Source: an uncultured Bacteroidota bacterium (lineage in GTDB: Bacteria > Bacteroidota > Bacteroidia > Bacteroidales > VadinHA17). From it: a stretch of DNA of 64,000 nt. The notes under the pieces were generated by a model that was not told the DNA's origin, did not search any database, and saw only the letters and a program-made list of their open reading frames with translations. How positions within the stretch are numbered: position 1 is the first letter of the stretch; every line of letters starts with the position of its first letter. The position numbers and the translations under genes were made by a program. Positions 17,481 to 26,425 of the stretch are shown in pieces. Location of the stretch: NCBI GenBank assembly GCA_903844815.1, contig CAIMVD010000088.1, positions 1 to 64,000 of the forward strand, read 5' to 3'.

Positions 17481-18716
17481 TTATTTACTATTTAAGAAGT
17501 GCTCAATAACCATCTGTCCGAGATCGATAAGTTCCCTTTTCTGATCAATACTGTGTTTCCCGTCGGGCAGAACATAACCCTGTCTTCCGTCTGCCCTGAG
17601 ATACTGGTGTGCAGCTATTACGCAGGCGCCTTCCCATGATATTTTCTTCAGTTTATCATCAAGGGGGGCGGAATTTTTTGCAGTTACCACCAACGGGATC
17701 ATTTCTGGTGTATTATGTTCTGTTCCGAAAGTTATTACAAATCCTTTCCTGTTGAAAAAGTCAACAAAATCATTTAATATTTTCAGATCGTTCCTGCATG
17801 GTATCAGTTCAATGCATTCGACTCCGAGAGAGACAAGGGATTTGTAAAGCTTTTCGGGGTCGTTTTCAAATTCAGTGAATTTTCCCGATGCATCATCCAG
17901 TAGTACCGGATAGCAAGGTATTCCGCCAGCCTTGATAATAATTTTAATTATTTTCTTAAGTTCAAGAAATGATTTTTCATTTTCTTCAACAAAGGCAGGG
18001 CCTCCGCTTTTAAGCAGGTTAGATCGTATTTCATTTTCAAGGGAGGAGGTATTCTCGAAGACAGCCTTTGACTTTTTTCCTCCATACAGTTTCTCAAGAA
18101 AATCAATCTGCCTCTCCGGGGTGTCAAATTTCCTGACAGCCATTATCCTGAGCGCCTTCGCTATATGCCGTTCTCGCACGAGGTCATGGGCGAAATCCTT
18201 TTTAATGGTCTCATATGATAATTTCAGGTCTGGATCTTCCTTTCCAATCAGCTCATTAAGCTTGATTATCATTGCCTTTATCTGGTTCTGGCTCTCGCTG
18301 ATTACATTATTCAGCTCCCTCTTCGTCAGCCAGCCAAGGGAGAAAGGATAATCGAGGCCTTTTCCGCAGAAGTATATTCTTCCAGGATTATTAGGATCAT
18401 TTATCCTGATCCCCTTTTTCTGCTCCTCTTCGAGTAATCCAATGAATTCTATGTTGAAAAGGGGGAATATCCTGTTCTCAAGGCATCCCATGTGGAAGGC
18501 ATCGTAACCGTCGGCAACGTAGAAATCATTAATTCCCAATACAGATATATTTTCCTCCTTTGCCATCCTGAAAATCGAGTCCATGTCGGAGAAAGCACTG
18601 AAAGAGTAGGGTGTGTGAATATGTCCGTTCACCTCGCGCCAGTCAGGTAATTTTTGGCCATTCATCTCTTTGTGAAGAACATTCAATGCAGGAAAACCGG
18701 AGAGGAAGTTTTTCAT
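17481..18716 (-). CDS. PHP-domain metal-dependent phosphoesterase
   Basis: A 411-residue protein starting at the ATG before KNFLSGFPALN; upstream residues of the longest frame overlap the HAD gene and are not family-like. The PHP signature is seen near residue 35 (NGHIHTPYSFSAFSD, with the His-x-His metal pair) and later metal-ligand regions are GINDFYVADGYDAF, NIEFIG and TFGTEHNTPEM. The middle ~150 residues are helical and specific to this subgroup. PHP proteins hydrolyse phosphate esters with di- or trinuclear metal centres. In this operon it could act on a sugar phosphate; the substrate is unknown. It is coupled to the aldolase-SDR gene (1-nt gap). Confidence 0.8.
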   Translation of the reverse strand: MKNFLSGFPALNVLHKEMNGQKLPDWREVNGHIHTPYSFSAFSDMDSIFRMAKEENISVLGINDFYVADGYDAFHMGCLENRIFPLFNIEFIGLLEEEQKKGIRINDPNNPGRIYFCGKGLDYPFSLGWLTKRELNNVISESQNQIKAMIIKLNELIGKEDPDLKLSYETIKKDFAHDLVRERHIAKALRIMAVRKFDTPERQIDFLEKLYGGKKSKAVFENTSSLENEIRSNLLKSGGPAFVEENEKSFLELKKIIKIIIKAGGIPCYPVLLDDASGKFTEFENDPEKLYKSLVSLGVECIELIPCRNDLKILNDFVDFFNRKGFVITFGTEHNTPEMIPLVVTAKNSAPLDDKLKKISWEGACVIAAHQYLRADGRQGYVLPDGKHSIDQKRELIDLGQMVIEHFLNSK

Positions 18717-18756
18717 TGAAGCAGATATATGTATAGTTAGTTTTGAAGTATTAATT

Positions 18757-19401
18757 TTACCAGAGAAGCGCCTCTTCAGGCGCATCTGCCAATGATCCGC
18801 AAATCCAGTCAGCTTCTCCAAGCGACGATGCCGCAAAAGAGGTTGTAACTGCAAGACATCTGCTTCCCGCCGATTTTCCGGCCTTTATGCCGCTTACCGC
18901 GTCTTCAACAACAAGGCATTCCGAAGGCTTCAGTCCAAGGTTTTGGGCCGCTTTAATGTAAATATCCGGGAAAGGCTTCTTGTTTACAACATCTTCTCCT
19001 GTAACTATTGATTCAAAAAGATCAGGAGATAATTTTATTTCTCTAAGATTAATCTCCATCTTAACCTTGTCGGCACTTGTTGCAAGGGCCAGTTTTAAAT
19101 TCTTCGATCTGCACCTGGAGATGAATTCATGAGCGCCCGGTAGTGGATTCAGATTGCCTTCTGCTATTTCTGCATATATTTTATAAACCCTGGCTTTAGC
19201 CTTAATTATATCGAGATCCAGTCCGTATTTTGCAGCAACACCTCCGATATACATATTTTCACCAGTCCCGACAAACGGGTGAAAGTCTTCCGGGGTAACC
19301 ATAATGTCCAATTCGCTGAACATAATAATTGCCGCTCTTGAGATAAATGATTCGGAATCAACCAGTACCCCGTCCATATCGAATAGCACTCCTTTAATCA
19401 T
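18757..19401 (-). CDS. HAD-superfamily hydrolase, beta-phosphoglucomutase-like
   Basis: A 214-residue HAD subfamily IA protein. Motif I is FDMDGVLVDSE (both aspartates present), motif II is LALATSADK, the motif III lysine lies in NKKPFPDIY, and motif IV is VVEDAVSGIKAG. The small helical cap fits sugar-phosphate phosphatases and beta-PGM. It overlaps the upstream class II aldolase by 4 bp (ATGA), so expression is coupled. It probably dephosphorylates or isomerises a sugar phosphate made in the pathway. Confidence 0.85.
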   Translation of the reverse strand: MIKGVLFDMDGVLVDSESFISRAAIIMFSELDIMVTPEDFHPFVGTGENMYIGGVAAKYGLDLDIIKAKARVYKIYAEIAEGNLNPLPGAHEFISRCRSKNLKLALATSADKVKMEINLREIKLSPDLFESIVTGEDVVNKKPFPDIYIKAAQNLGLKPSECLVVEDAVSGIKAGKSAGSRCLAVTTSFAASSLGEADWICGSLADAPEEALLW

Positions 19402-20036
19402 CCGAATAGTCGTTTGATCTCAAAAATTCTTGAGCGTGTGAGCGGGCTTTTTTTCCCGGTCAATTCTGCGATGAGGGTCATTTTAGCAGCATTTTCGAGT
19501 ACTTCAATCCTGTCGAATGCCTGCAGGAGGCTCTCTCCAGTAGTTAGGACACCATGATTTTCAAGCAACAGTACACCTGAATTCAATGCGGCCTCAGAAA
19601 CAAGTTTTGCAAGTTCCTCAGTTCCCATGAGGGCATAGGGCACCTTCACCGGTTCACCGAGAATGGCATAGGCTTCGGCAGTCAGGTCGGTTCTGATTTC
19701 AGCTTTCATGGCAGTAAATGACGAAGCGAATACCGGATGGGCATGGATAACCGCTTTCACATCTTTCATTTTCCTGTAGATTGAAAGATGCATTTCAGAT
19801 TCCATGGAAGGCTTGAGATCAGGAGTGTGATTTTCGCCTAAAATGCTCATAATGCCGATTTCCTTCCATTTCATTCGGCCTTTGTCGGTGGAGGATGGGG
19901 TGAGGAGGATAATATCCTCAGAAATCCTGACACTTATATTTCCGCCGGAAGTGGTTGTAAGACCTTGTTTGTAAAGTCGCTTCATGAAGAAGGCGACTTC
20001 GCGGCGTTCGTTTTTATAATTTTTCCCCGGATTCAT
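19398..20036 (-). CDS. Class II aldolase/adducin family protein (FucA/AraD-like)
   Basis: A 212-residue single-domain class II aldolase. Motifs: TTSGGNISVRI (phosphate binding), the zinc pair in IHAHPVFASSF, and LLENHGVLTTG with the third histidine. The family includes fuculose-1-phosphate aldolase (DHAP plus aldehyde) and ribulose-5-phosphate 4-epimerase, which sequence alone does not separate here. It is the second class II aldolase of the operon, next to two HAD phosphatases, and it overlaps the following HAD gene by 4 bp. Confidence 0.88.
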   Translation of the reverse strand: MNPGKNYKNERREVAFFMKRLYKQGLTTTSGGNISVRISEDIILLTPSSTDKGRMKWKEIGIMSILGENHTPDLKPSMESEMHLSIYRKMKDVKAVIHAHPVFASSFTAMKAEIRTDLTAEAYAILGEPVKVPYALMGTEELAKLVSEAALNSGVLLLENHGVLTTGESLLQAFDRIEVLENAAKMTLIAELTGKKSPLTRSRIFEIKRLFG

Positions 20037-20045
20037 TCTGTATAC

Positions 20046-20831
20046 TTACTTTACAAGATCAATAACCCCGTTGAGCACAAAGTGGGGTCTGTATGGAAAA
20101 TTGTCGATATCAGAGACAGCCGTGATTCCGCTGAGCACCAGGAGTGTTTCAAGTTCCGATTCAAGGCCGCATCTTACATCAGTATCCATCCTGTCGCCAA
20201 TCACAATGGCATTTTCCCTTTTAACACCAAGTTTTTTTAATGCGATACGCATCATCAGCGGATTCGGTTTGCCTACATAATATGCCTTCTTCCCTGTGGC
20301 AATTTCGATTGGAGCAATAAGCGCCTTCGTCGAGGGGGTTATTCCGTTTTCGACGGGTCCGCTTACATCGGGATTAGTACCGATGAGTTTTGCTCCTCTT
20401 ATCACAAGATTGACTGCAAGTTCAACCTTCTCAAAATTATAACTATGGGTGTCTCCAACAACCACGTAATCGGGATTTACATTGTTCACGCTGTAACCAA
20501 CGCTGTACATAGCATGTATAAGGCCTGCATCGCCGATAATATAAGCACTTCCGTTTGGCATCTGGCTCGAAAGGAAGCTTGCAGTGGCAAGGGCGCTTGT
20601 GTAAAAATGTTCTTCACCAACGTTGATACCAAGCCTTTTAAGCTTCTCGTGAAGCTCTTTGGGTGTTCTTTCCGGGGAATTGGTTAGAAAGAGATATTTT
20701 TTCCCTGAATCTTCAAGCCAGTTGAGGAAATCAATTACCCCCGGAAGGATTTTATTACCATGATAAATAACTCCGTCCATGTCGATAATAAATCCTTCTT
20801 TGTTTCTGATACTTTCAACTATGTTTTCCAT
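20046..20831 (-). CDS. HAD-IIA phosphatase (NagD-like)
   Basis: A 261-residue HAD subfamily IIA protein: IIDMDGVIYHG (nucleophile), FLTNSPERTPKEL (motif II), a C2 cap with VVVGDTHSYNFEKV, YYVGKPNPLMM (motif III lysine) and VIGDRMDTDVRCG (motif IV). NagD-type enzymes act on nucleotide monophosphates and small sugar or glycerol phosphates. It starts the second block of the run, 9 bp before the aldolase, after a 730-bp spacer that holds efflux-pump relics. Because of that spacer it may have its own promoter. Confidence 0.85.
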   Translation of the reverse strand: MENIVESIRNKEGFIIDMDGVIYHGNKILPGVIDFLNWLEDSGKKYLFLTNSPERTPKELHEKLKRLGINVGEEHFYTSALATASFLSSQMPNGSAYIIGDAGLIHAMYSVGYSVNNVNPDYVVVGDTHSYNFEKVELAVNLVIRGAKLIGTNPDVSGPVENGITPSTKALIAPIEIATGKKAYYVGKPNPLMMRIALKKLGVKRENAIVIGDRMDTDVRCGLESELETLLVLSGITAVSDIDNFPYRPHFVLNGVIDLVK

Positions 20832-20902
20832 ATATCTTTTATTTTCGGCGCAAAGATACCAATGATTTATTTTATTCCTGTTAAACGATCATTAAATGGT
20901 TG

Positions 20903-21022
20903 TTACTTTTCTCTTCCATAAGCAAGGTTTAAAAGTACGGGAAAAATAATAAGCAGTGGAGGAAGAGCAACCAGAAAACCACCGATCACGGCGATTGCCA
21001 GGGGCTGGTGCATCTTAGCTCC
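20903..21022 (-). pseudogene. C-terminal relic of an RND efflux permease
   Basis: Forty codons without a start: GAKMHQPLAIAVIGGFLVA followed by a hydrophobic helix and LNLAYGREK, then a stop. This is the last transmembrane segment and tail of CusA/CzcA-type RND pumps (the 'QPLAIAVIGG' element). The other ~1000 residues are gone. Confidence 0.75.
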
Positions 21023-21035
21023 ATTGTACAATTCC

Positions 21036-21449
21036 TTAGTAAGGAGATTTTTGAATATCAGGCAGTCCATTTATTACAATATGTGGTTCTGAAATACCGT
21101 ACGCTGTTGTATCACTTATGCCGCACAAATCATTAAGAAGCTCCAGAAATGTCTTGTTGAAAACAAGATCGGTCAGGGTTGAAAAAGAAGCAAGATACTG
21201 GCCGGTAATGATCTTGTTCAACTCAGTTGCCGATTTTCCGGATTCATTTAAAATCAGCTGTTTTTGAAGTCCCACAGACCTGTACTTATTATCAATTTCC
21301 CTTTTGTTCAGTATGTTCTGTGAGATACTCATTACAGCCATGTAGTTACCACCATCGGTACTGACGTCATCATAACCGAAGTCGATGTTACGCGACTGGC
21401 TATGAGCGATAAAACAAAAGGATAGCAGTAGCAGCGAAATAAAGTTCTT
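21036..21449 (-). pseudogene. N-terminal relic of a TolC-like outer-membrane efflux protein
   Basis: The frame opens with KNFISLLLLSFCFIAHSQSRN, a good signal peptide, but the codon just before it is a stop (TAG) and the ATG is gone. The body (NKREIDNKYRSVGLQKQ, ATELNKIITGQYLASF, FNKTFLELLNDL) resembles the first helices of TolC-family proteins. It ends 13 bp before the RND C-terminal relic. Together they are the two ends of a TolC-RND operon joined by a large deletion. Confidence 0.6.
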
Positions 21450-21490
21450 CTATGCATAATGGACTGTTATCTTTATTTTTCCAACGCAAT

Positions 21491-21562
21491 TTATGCAAAA
21501 TCAAAATTGAACCCGAATTTATTCTGAAGTGAATCCTGATCGCTTTTGTTTTTCTCAGACAT
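21491..21562 (-). CDS. Possible small protein coupled to E1
   Basis: A 23-codon frame (MSEKNKSDQDSLQNKFGFNF...) begins one base after the E1 stop and is preceded by AAGGAGGG, a strong Shine-Dalgarno sequence that is unusual in this phylum. Half acidic/polar, half aromatic; no family recognised. It could be a true small protein or the first codons of a deleted gene from the efflux operon. Confidence 0.4.
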   Translation of the reverse strand: MSEKNKSDQDSLQNKFGFNFDFA

Positions 21563-21563
21563 C

Positions 21564-24035
21564 TTAAACGCCCTCCTTATTCAATCTGATTGCTTTTTTT
21601 ACAGAAAAATCTGTTGAGGGGATATGTCCCCTGAGCGGAAGTATGCGTTCGTTTATTGCATCGAGGATCCATTCAGGCTGGGGGAAGAAAAACTCTTCCA
21701 TTTCATAGGCCGGAGTTATCCAGTTGCGTGACCCCACAACTACGGGAGGAGCATCGAGGTAATCAAATGCAAGTTCAGTTATAGTCTGAGCCATTTCTTT
21801 CAGGAACGAGCCCCTTGATGAAGCGTCGCTTGCCAGGATTATCCTGCCGGTTTTTTTAACGGATTCAATTACCGGTTCATAATTAAATGGCACGAGTGAC
21901 CTGGCGTCGATAACTTCGGCATTCAGACCATGTTTCTCAAGGAGAATATCAGCTGCTTTCAGAACAGGGTATAATGTTGCGCCTATTGAAAGAATTGTAA
22001 GGTCGTCACCTTTTCTTTTGATGTCAGGCTCACCGAAAGGTATTTCATAATATCCTTCAGGTACACCTCCTTTTTGGAACATCTCGCCGATATCGTAGAT
22101 TCTCTGGCTTTCAAAGAAAATTACAGGGTCAGTTCCCTGGAGTGCGGAGTTCATAAGCCCCTTGGCATCATAGGGTGTTGCAGGGAAGACTACCTTAAGA
22201 CCCGGTATATGAGCCGTTAGCGCTGACCAGTCCTGCGAATGCTGGGCACCGTATTTTGAGCCGACTGAAACCCTTATTACAACAGGCATCCTTATTATGT
22301 TTCCGCTCATAGCCTGCCATTTCGGGAGTTGGTTGAAGATCTCATCACCCGACCGCCCAATGAAGTCGCAGTACATTATTTCGGCAATGACTCTTCCGCC
22401 GCACATCCCGTAGCCGATAGCTGTTCCAACGATAGCTCCTTCTGAAATTGGTGAATTGAAAAGCCTGTGGTAGGGAAGAGCTTCGGTGAGGCCGCGGTAA
22501 ACAGCAAAGGCACCGCCCCAGTCGCGGTTCTCTTCTCCCCATGCTGCAAGTGTCGGATCCTTATAGAAGCGATCGACCACTGCTTCGAAGATGCCGTCGC
22601 GGAACTGGTAAAGCTTTGCTTTCGAAAAAGGCTTCCCGTCTTTATCCTTAAAAAATCGCTCTTTATTTTTAAGCGATTTGACACGGGGATTTTCTTCCAT
22701 GGGAAGCAGCACTTCTGGTTTTCTATCCTCCATTTTATCGACAGAACAGTTTGAAAACATCATATTCCCGATTATGTCCGGATCTTTATGAAGATCAATC
22801 CTTGGCGATATTTCATCATTTATACTGAGCTTCAGAATTCTTGAAAGAAGTTCCCTGGTGCCGGATCCTATTTCATCGAGCAGCCCTTTCCCGGCAATGC
22901 CGGCTTCGATGAGTGAATTTCCGTACGACAGAATCGAATCTTCCTTCTGCCAGGCCTCAATCTCCTCTTTTGACCTGTACGATGAGGCATCTGATGGCGA
23001 GTGTCCGCTGATTCTGTATGTTAGAGTGTCGAGAAGTACCGGACCCTTTTTCTCTGTCAGTATTTGTTTTTTCCGCCTGAAGGCATCAATCACTGCGAGG
23101 GGATTATAGCCATCGATCCGTTCGGAATGCATCGATTCGGGATTTACTCCTGCACCGACCCTGGCAAGAATATCATAACCCATAGTTTCCCCCATAGTCT
23201 GGCCACCCATGCCGTAAAGGTTATTCATGAAGTTGAATATTAGCGGCAATCCTCCCTTATACTCACCATCCCAGAGTGTTTTATACTGGTCCATTGTCGC
23301 AAAGGTGATTCCTTCCCACACAGGTCCGCAGCCCATTGAAGCATCGCCGATATTACAGACGACAATTCCCGGTTTCCTGTTTATTTTTTTATAGAGAGCT
23401 GCACCAACGGAGATGTCGCCTGAGCCGCCAACTATGGCATTGTTAGGATATATTCCGAATGGGGTGAAGAAGGCGTGCATTGATCCTCCCAGGCCTTTAT
23501 TAAAACCGTTTTCACGGGCGAAAATTTCAGCAAGCGCTCCATAGAGAAGGAAATCCTTTGCCAGACCTTTTATGCCAGTTCCGGAATACTCCTTTTCAAC
23601 AACCTTGAGTGCGTTTCCCCCAAAATAATTCTTCATTGTCGTATAAAGTGCCTCATCATCGAGACGGTGGATTGCAGATAGTCCTTTTGCGAGTATTTCG
23701 CCGTGGCTTCTGTGCGATCCGAAAATGTAATCCTCTACCTCAAGAGTATATGCCATACCTACTGCCGCTGCTTCCTGCCCGATTGAAAGGTGAGCCGGAC
23801 CAGGATGATTATATGGTATGCCATTGTATTCATTCGTGGTCTTGATCAGGTTGAGCATGGTTTCAAATTCCCTGATCACAACCATATCGTGATATATCCT
23901 GATGAAATCCTCATTACTGAAAGATTTCTTCTCCTGTTCAATGGTTTTGTTATACTGATTGACCGGAATTTTGCCGAATTCTATGAATTTGGGTTCCCTT
24001 ACAATTTTCGGATTTATGTTCTGACTTTTAGGCAT
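21564..24035 (-). CDS. Thiamine-dependent dehydrogenase E1, fused alpha and beta subunits
   Basis: An 823-residue fusion. Residues ~45-410 are the E1-alpha domain: [32 protein letters not shown], and a TPP-binding region with [13 protein letters not shown] followed by FNFMNNLYG. Residues ~480-800 are the E1-beta (transketolase-like) domain: [50 protein letters not shown] and [10 protein letters not shown]. Such E1 fusions decarboxylate a 2-oxoacid or cleave acetoin and pass the acyl group to lipoyl-E2, whose gene is 141 bp upstream. No E3 gene lies in the window, so lipoamide dehydrogenase must come from elsewhere. Substrate not assignable. Confidence 0.9.
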   Translation of the reverse strand: MPKSQNINPKIVREPKFIEFGKIPVNQYNKTIEQEKKSFSNEDFIRIYHDMVVIREFETMLNLIKTTNEYNGIPYNHPGPAHLSIGQEAAAVGMAYTLEVEDYIFGSHRSHGEILAKGLSAIHRLDDEALYTTMKNYFGGNALKVVEKEYSGTGIKGLAKDFLLYGALAEIFARENGFNKGLGGSMHAFFTPFGIYPNNAIVGGSGDISVGAALYKKINRKPGIVVCNIGDASMGCGPVWEGITFATMDQYKTLWDGEYKGGLPLIFNFMNNLYGMGGQTMGETMGYDILARVGAGVNPESMHSERIDGYNPLAVIDAFRRKKQILTEKKGPVLLDTLTYRISGHSPSDASSYRSKEEIEAWQKEDSILSYGNSLIEAGIAGKGLLDEIGSGTRELLSRILKLSINDEISPRIDLHKDPDIIGNMMFSNCSVDKMEDRKPEVLLPMEENPRVKSLKNKERFFKDKDGKPFSKAKLYQFRDGIFEAVVDRFYKDPTLAAWGEENRDWGGAFAVYRGLTEALPYHRLFNSPISEGAIVGTAIGYGMCGGRVIAEIMYCDFIGRSGDEIFNQLPKWQAMSGNIIRMPVVIRVSVGSKYGAQHSQDWSALTAHIPGLKVVFPATPYDAKGLMNSALQGTDPVIFFESQRIYDIGEMFQKGGVPEGYYEIPFGEPDIKRKGDDLTILSIGATLYPVLKAADILLEKHGLNAEVIDARSLVPFNYEPVIESVKKTGRIILASDASSRGSFLKEMAQTITELAFDYLDAPPVVVGSRNWITPAYEMEEFFFPQPEWILDAINERILPLRGHIPSTDFSVKKAIRLNKEGV

Positions 24036-24066
24036 ATTTTAATTTTTTATCTTAATTCTTTTTTAA

Positions 24067-24086
24067 CCACGGAGTTTCACGGATTT
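24067..24086. repeat. Dispersed 'ccacggagtttcacggattt' repeat
   Basis: This 20-bp sequence recurs (CGGAGTTTCACGGATTT) at 15429-15445. It sits in the E2-E1 spacer. The rest of that spacer shows no gene. Confidence 0.65.
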
Positions 24087-24176
24087 GATTTTCTTTATTT
24101 TTTTATTGTCGCCAACTCACTAAAGGGGACTTTAATCAATTTGCTGAGTATTGTTTCTGTCAATCCTTCAATTTAA

Positions 24177-25442
24177 TCAAAGGCTAAAGTTCTCAATCTG
24201 GTTTTTAATTTCTTTCAGGAACAAAGTTGCAGGTCCGCCGTCGATGGCACGGTGGTCGTAGGTAAGCGACAGTCCGATATAAGGCACAAAGCCGAAAAAG
24301 TTATTGCCCAGGTTTGCAGGACGATGGATGATGGTGCAGACACCAAGTATTCCAACCTGCGGCAGGTTTATAACAGGAGTAAACATTTCAACGCCATAGG
24401 CTCCAAGATTAGAGACGGTGAATGTGGCCGCATCGCTTTGAAGAAGTTCAGGGCTTATGTTTCCTTTTTTGCAGGAATCAGCTGCCGATTTGAGGGCTTT
24501 TGAGAGGGCAGCAAGATGAAAGTCACCGGCATTTTTTATTGCCGGCACCATAAGCCCGCGGGGAGTATCTACGGCGAGTCCCAGATGGATCTTGCCGAAT
24601 GTTCTTATCTGTTCCCCGAGAAAATGGCTGTTCGCTTCGGGGAATTTTTCAAGAGCCCTGATTACGCACCAGCAGATCATGTCGTTAAGAGTAATATCCT
24701 GCTGTTCCTTTTTCTCGGAGACAGCTTTTTTTATCTTTTCCCTTGTCTCGAGTAGTTTGCGTACATCTGCGCTCATATGGTGCGTGAGCTGTGCCGAGTT
24801 TTGAAGCGAGGCATGCATCGCTTTCGAGATGATTTTCCTTACATTGGAGAGTGGAGTATCAGAATAATCGGAACCTGAAGATACAACAGAAGGTTTAGAA
24901 AAGGCTTCAGATGATGGTGCTGCCTGCTGTATATATGGTTTTGCCGGGGTTGCAGATGTAATATCGGAGGCGATTATTCGTCCGTTGGGGCCTGAACCCT
25001 TTATTGACGAAATGTCGAGTCCCTTTTCTCTTGCCATAAGACGGGCCCGTGGGGAGATTCTGATGATTGTGCTGTGATCAGGCTTAGCAGAAGATGAATC
25101 TGATTCTGTGAAACCTGAATATGCCGGTGCTGCAGGTATCTGGTTAACCTGCTCCGGCGGTGAAATTGAAGAATTTCCGGGATTGAAGGAAGATACGTGT
25201 TCTCCCTGTCTGCCAACGACTGCTACGTTGGCAAGCACCGGGACTTCAGATCCTTCAGGAAAGAAGATATCAAGAAGTATTCCTCCTTCAGGCGATTCCA
25301 GGTCGAAGGCTGCCTTGTCGGTCTCATAGGAGAATAGCAATTCCCCGGCTGAAACTGATTCACCCTTCTGTTTGAACCATTTTGTGATTATGCAGGTCTC
25401 AACCGACTGTCCCTGTTTTGGCATTATTACTGCTGTTGCCAT
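24177..25442 (-). CDS. Dihydrolipoamide acyltransferase (E2)
   Basis: A 421-residue E2. The N-terminal lipoyl domain (residues ~1-78) has the lipoylation lysine in YETDKAAF. A flexible Ser/Pro-rich linker leads to a peripheral-subunit-binding domain (~132-168: ISPRARLMAREKGLDISSIKG, then GPNGRI). The C-terminal catalytic domain (~195-421) ends with the active-site YDHRAIDGGPA (HxxxDG). One lipoyl domain is usual for acetoin and branched-chain type complexes. It transfers the acyl group from E1 to CoA. It is the first gene of the minus-strand run and reads away from the GntR gene across a 250-bp regulatory region. Confidence 0.92.
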   Translation of the reverse strand: MATAVIMPKQGQSVETCIITKWFKQKGESVSAGELLFSYETDKAAFDLESPEGGILLDIFFPEGSEVPVLANVAVVGRQGEHVSSFNPGNSSISPPEQVNQIPAAPAYSGFTESDSSSAKPDHSTIIRISPRARLMAREKGLDISSIKGSGPNGRIIASDITSATPAKPYIQQAAPSSEAFSKPSVVSSGSDYSDTPLSNVRKIISKAMHASLQNSAQLTHHMSADVRKLLETREKIKKAVSEKKEQQDITLNDMICWCVIRALEKFPEANSHFLGEQIRTFGKIHLGLAVDTPRGLMVPAIKNAGDFHLAALSKALKSAADSCKKGNISPELLQSDAATFTVSNLGAYGVEMFTPVINLPQVGILGVCTIIHRPANLGNNFFGFVPYIGLSLTYDHRAIDGGPATLFLKEIKNQIENFSL

Positions 25443-25477
25443 TTATTAATATTGTTTGGTTTTAAAATTGGATTCTT

Positions 25478-25515
25478 GTTTCTCGTTTCTCGTTTCTCGT
25501 TTCTCGTTTCTCGTT
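25478..25515. repeat. Heptamer tandem repeat (gtttctc x 5.4)
   Basis: Five perfect copies of GTTTCTC and a partial sixth lie 36 bp upstream of the E2 start, between it and the operator region. A tract like this can change length by slippage and so alter the E2 leader. Confidence 0.85.
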
Positions 25516-25610
25516 CAACGTACTTTAACTTGTAATAATATGTAAATGAAAAATATGTTTTAAAATAATAATATCATTTAAAATAAGGGTTTACAAAAAT
25601 ATGCAGTTTA

Positions 25611-25626
25611 ACTTGTATTTACAAGT
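25611..25626. promoter_or_regulatory. Putative GntR operator palindrome
   Basis: ACTTGTATTTACAAGT is a perfect 7-2-7 palindrome in the E2/GntR intergenic region, 67 bp before the GntR start. A half-site ACTTGTA occurs at 25528-25534, and TTTACAA recurs near 25590 and 25668. GntR/HutC proteins bind short GT..AC palindromes, so autoregulation and control of the divergent operon are likely. Confidence 0.55.
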
Positions 25627-25692
25627 GAATTATATTATTTTTACATTTCAATTTATTTTATACGCATTTACAACGATTTAAGCTACTGCCAT

Positions 25693-26409
25693 ATGTCAAC
25701 AGGCCGTATCATACCTCAATACCGTAAGCTTTACGAAGTATTGCGCAGGCATATCCAGGAAGGTGTTTACAGCGAAGGCGATTTGCTGCCTTCGGAGAAT
25801 GAACTATGCCGGTTGTATGGCATGACTCGTCCGACAGTTCGTCAGGCATTGGGCACGCTTGCAAATGATGGCCTTATAATAAAGCATCAGGGTAAAGGGA
25901 GCATAGTACACAATTTGCCAAGTGAAATCGGAATCCTGTCTGTCTCGGGAACTACCTCAGCTTTGGGCGATCGGAACCTAAGGACCAGAATCGTCGTAAA
26001 ACCGGTAATAATTCCCTGGCCTGATGATTTTATGTTTGTTCTTTCTGAACTAGAAAGAGAGTCGGGCTGCATCTATATGGAACGGCTCAGGTTGCTCGAC
26101 AATGTACCCATTTTTTACGATATCAGTTATATAGCAAATATTAACCTTCCCAGGATAACATCAAGGAAATTCGAGGACAAGTCGCTTTTCGGGATACTGA
26201 GAGATCACTATAAGGTTGAGATAAAAGGAGGGGAGCAGAGGATAAAGGCAATTCCGGCATCTTTGAAGACGGGAGGTTTACTCAACTTAAAAAGGAGCCA
26301 GCCGCTGCTTCACCTTGAAAGGAAGATGGAAACAAATGTTGCAGGGCTTTTCCTCTACTCATCAATCTATTGCAATACGGGTAAATATTCCATTTTCGGA
26401 CGTTTCTGA
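25693..26409 (+). CDS. GntR family (HutC-type) transcriptional regulator
   Basis: A 238-residue regulator with an N-terminal winged helix (residues ~8-72: PQYRKLYEVLRRHIQEGVYSE, LPSENELCRLYGMTRPTVRQ, KHQGKGSIV) and a C-terminal UTRA effector domain (~95-238: YMERLRLLDNVPIFYDISYI, RSQPLLHLERKM). HutC-type regulators usually sense a small metabolite such as a sugar phosphate and repress a nearby operon. It is divergent from E2 and shares the palindrome region, so it probably controls the catabolic run. It is convergent with the response regulator gene, only 16 bp away. Confidence 0.92.
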   Translation: MSTGRIIPQYRKLYEVLRRHIQEGVYSEGDLLPSENELCRLYGMTRPTVRQALGTLANDGLIIKHQGKGSIVHNLPSEIGILSVSGTTSALGDRNLRTRIVVKPVIIPWPDDFMFVLSELERESGCIYMERLRLLDNVPIFYDISYIANINLPRITSRKFEDKSLFGILRDHYKVEIKGGEQRIKAIPASLKTGGLLNLKRSQPLLHLERKMETNVAGLFLYSSIYCNTGKYSIFGRF

Positions 26410-26425
26410 AGCTGATCCCGGAGCT

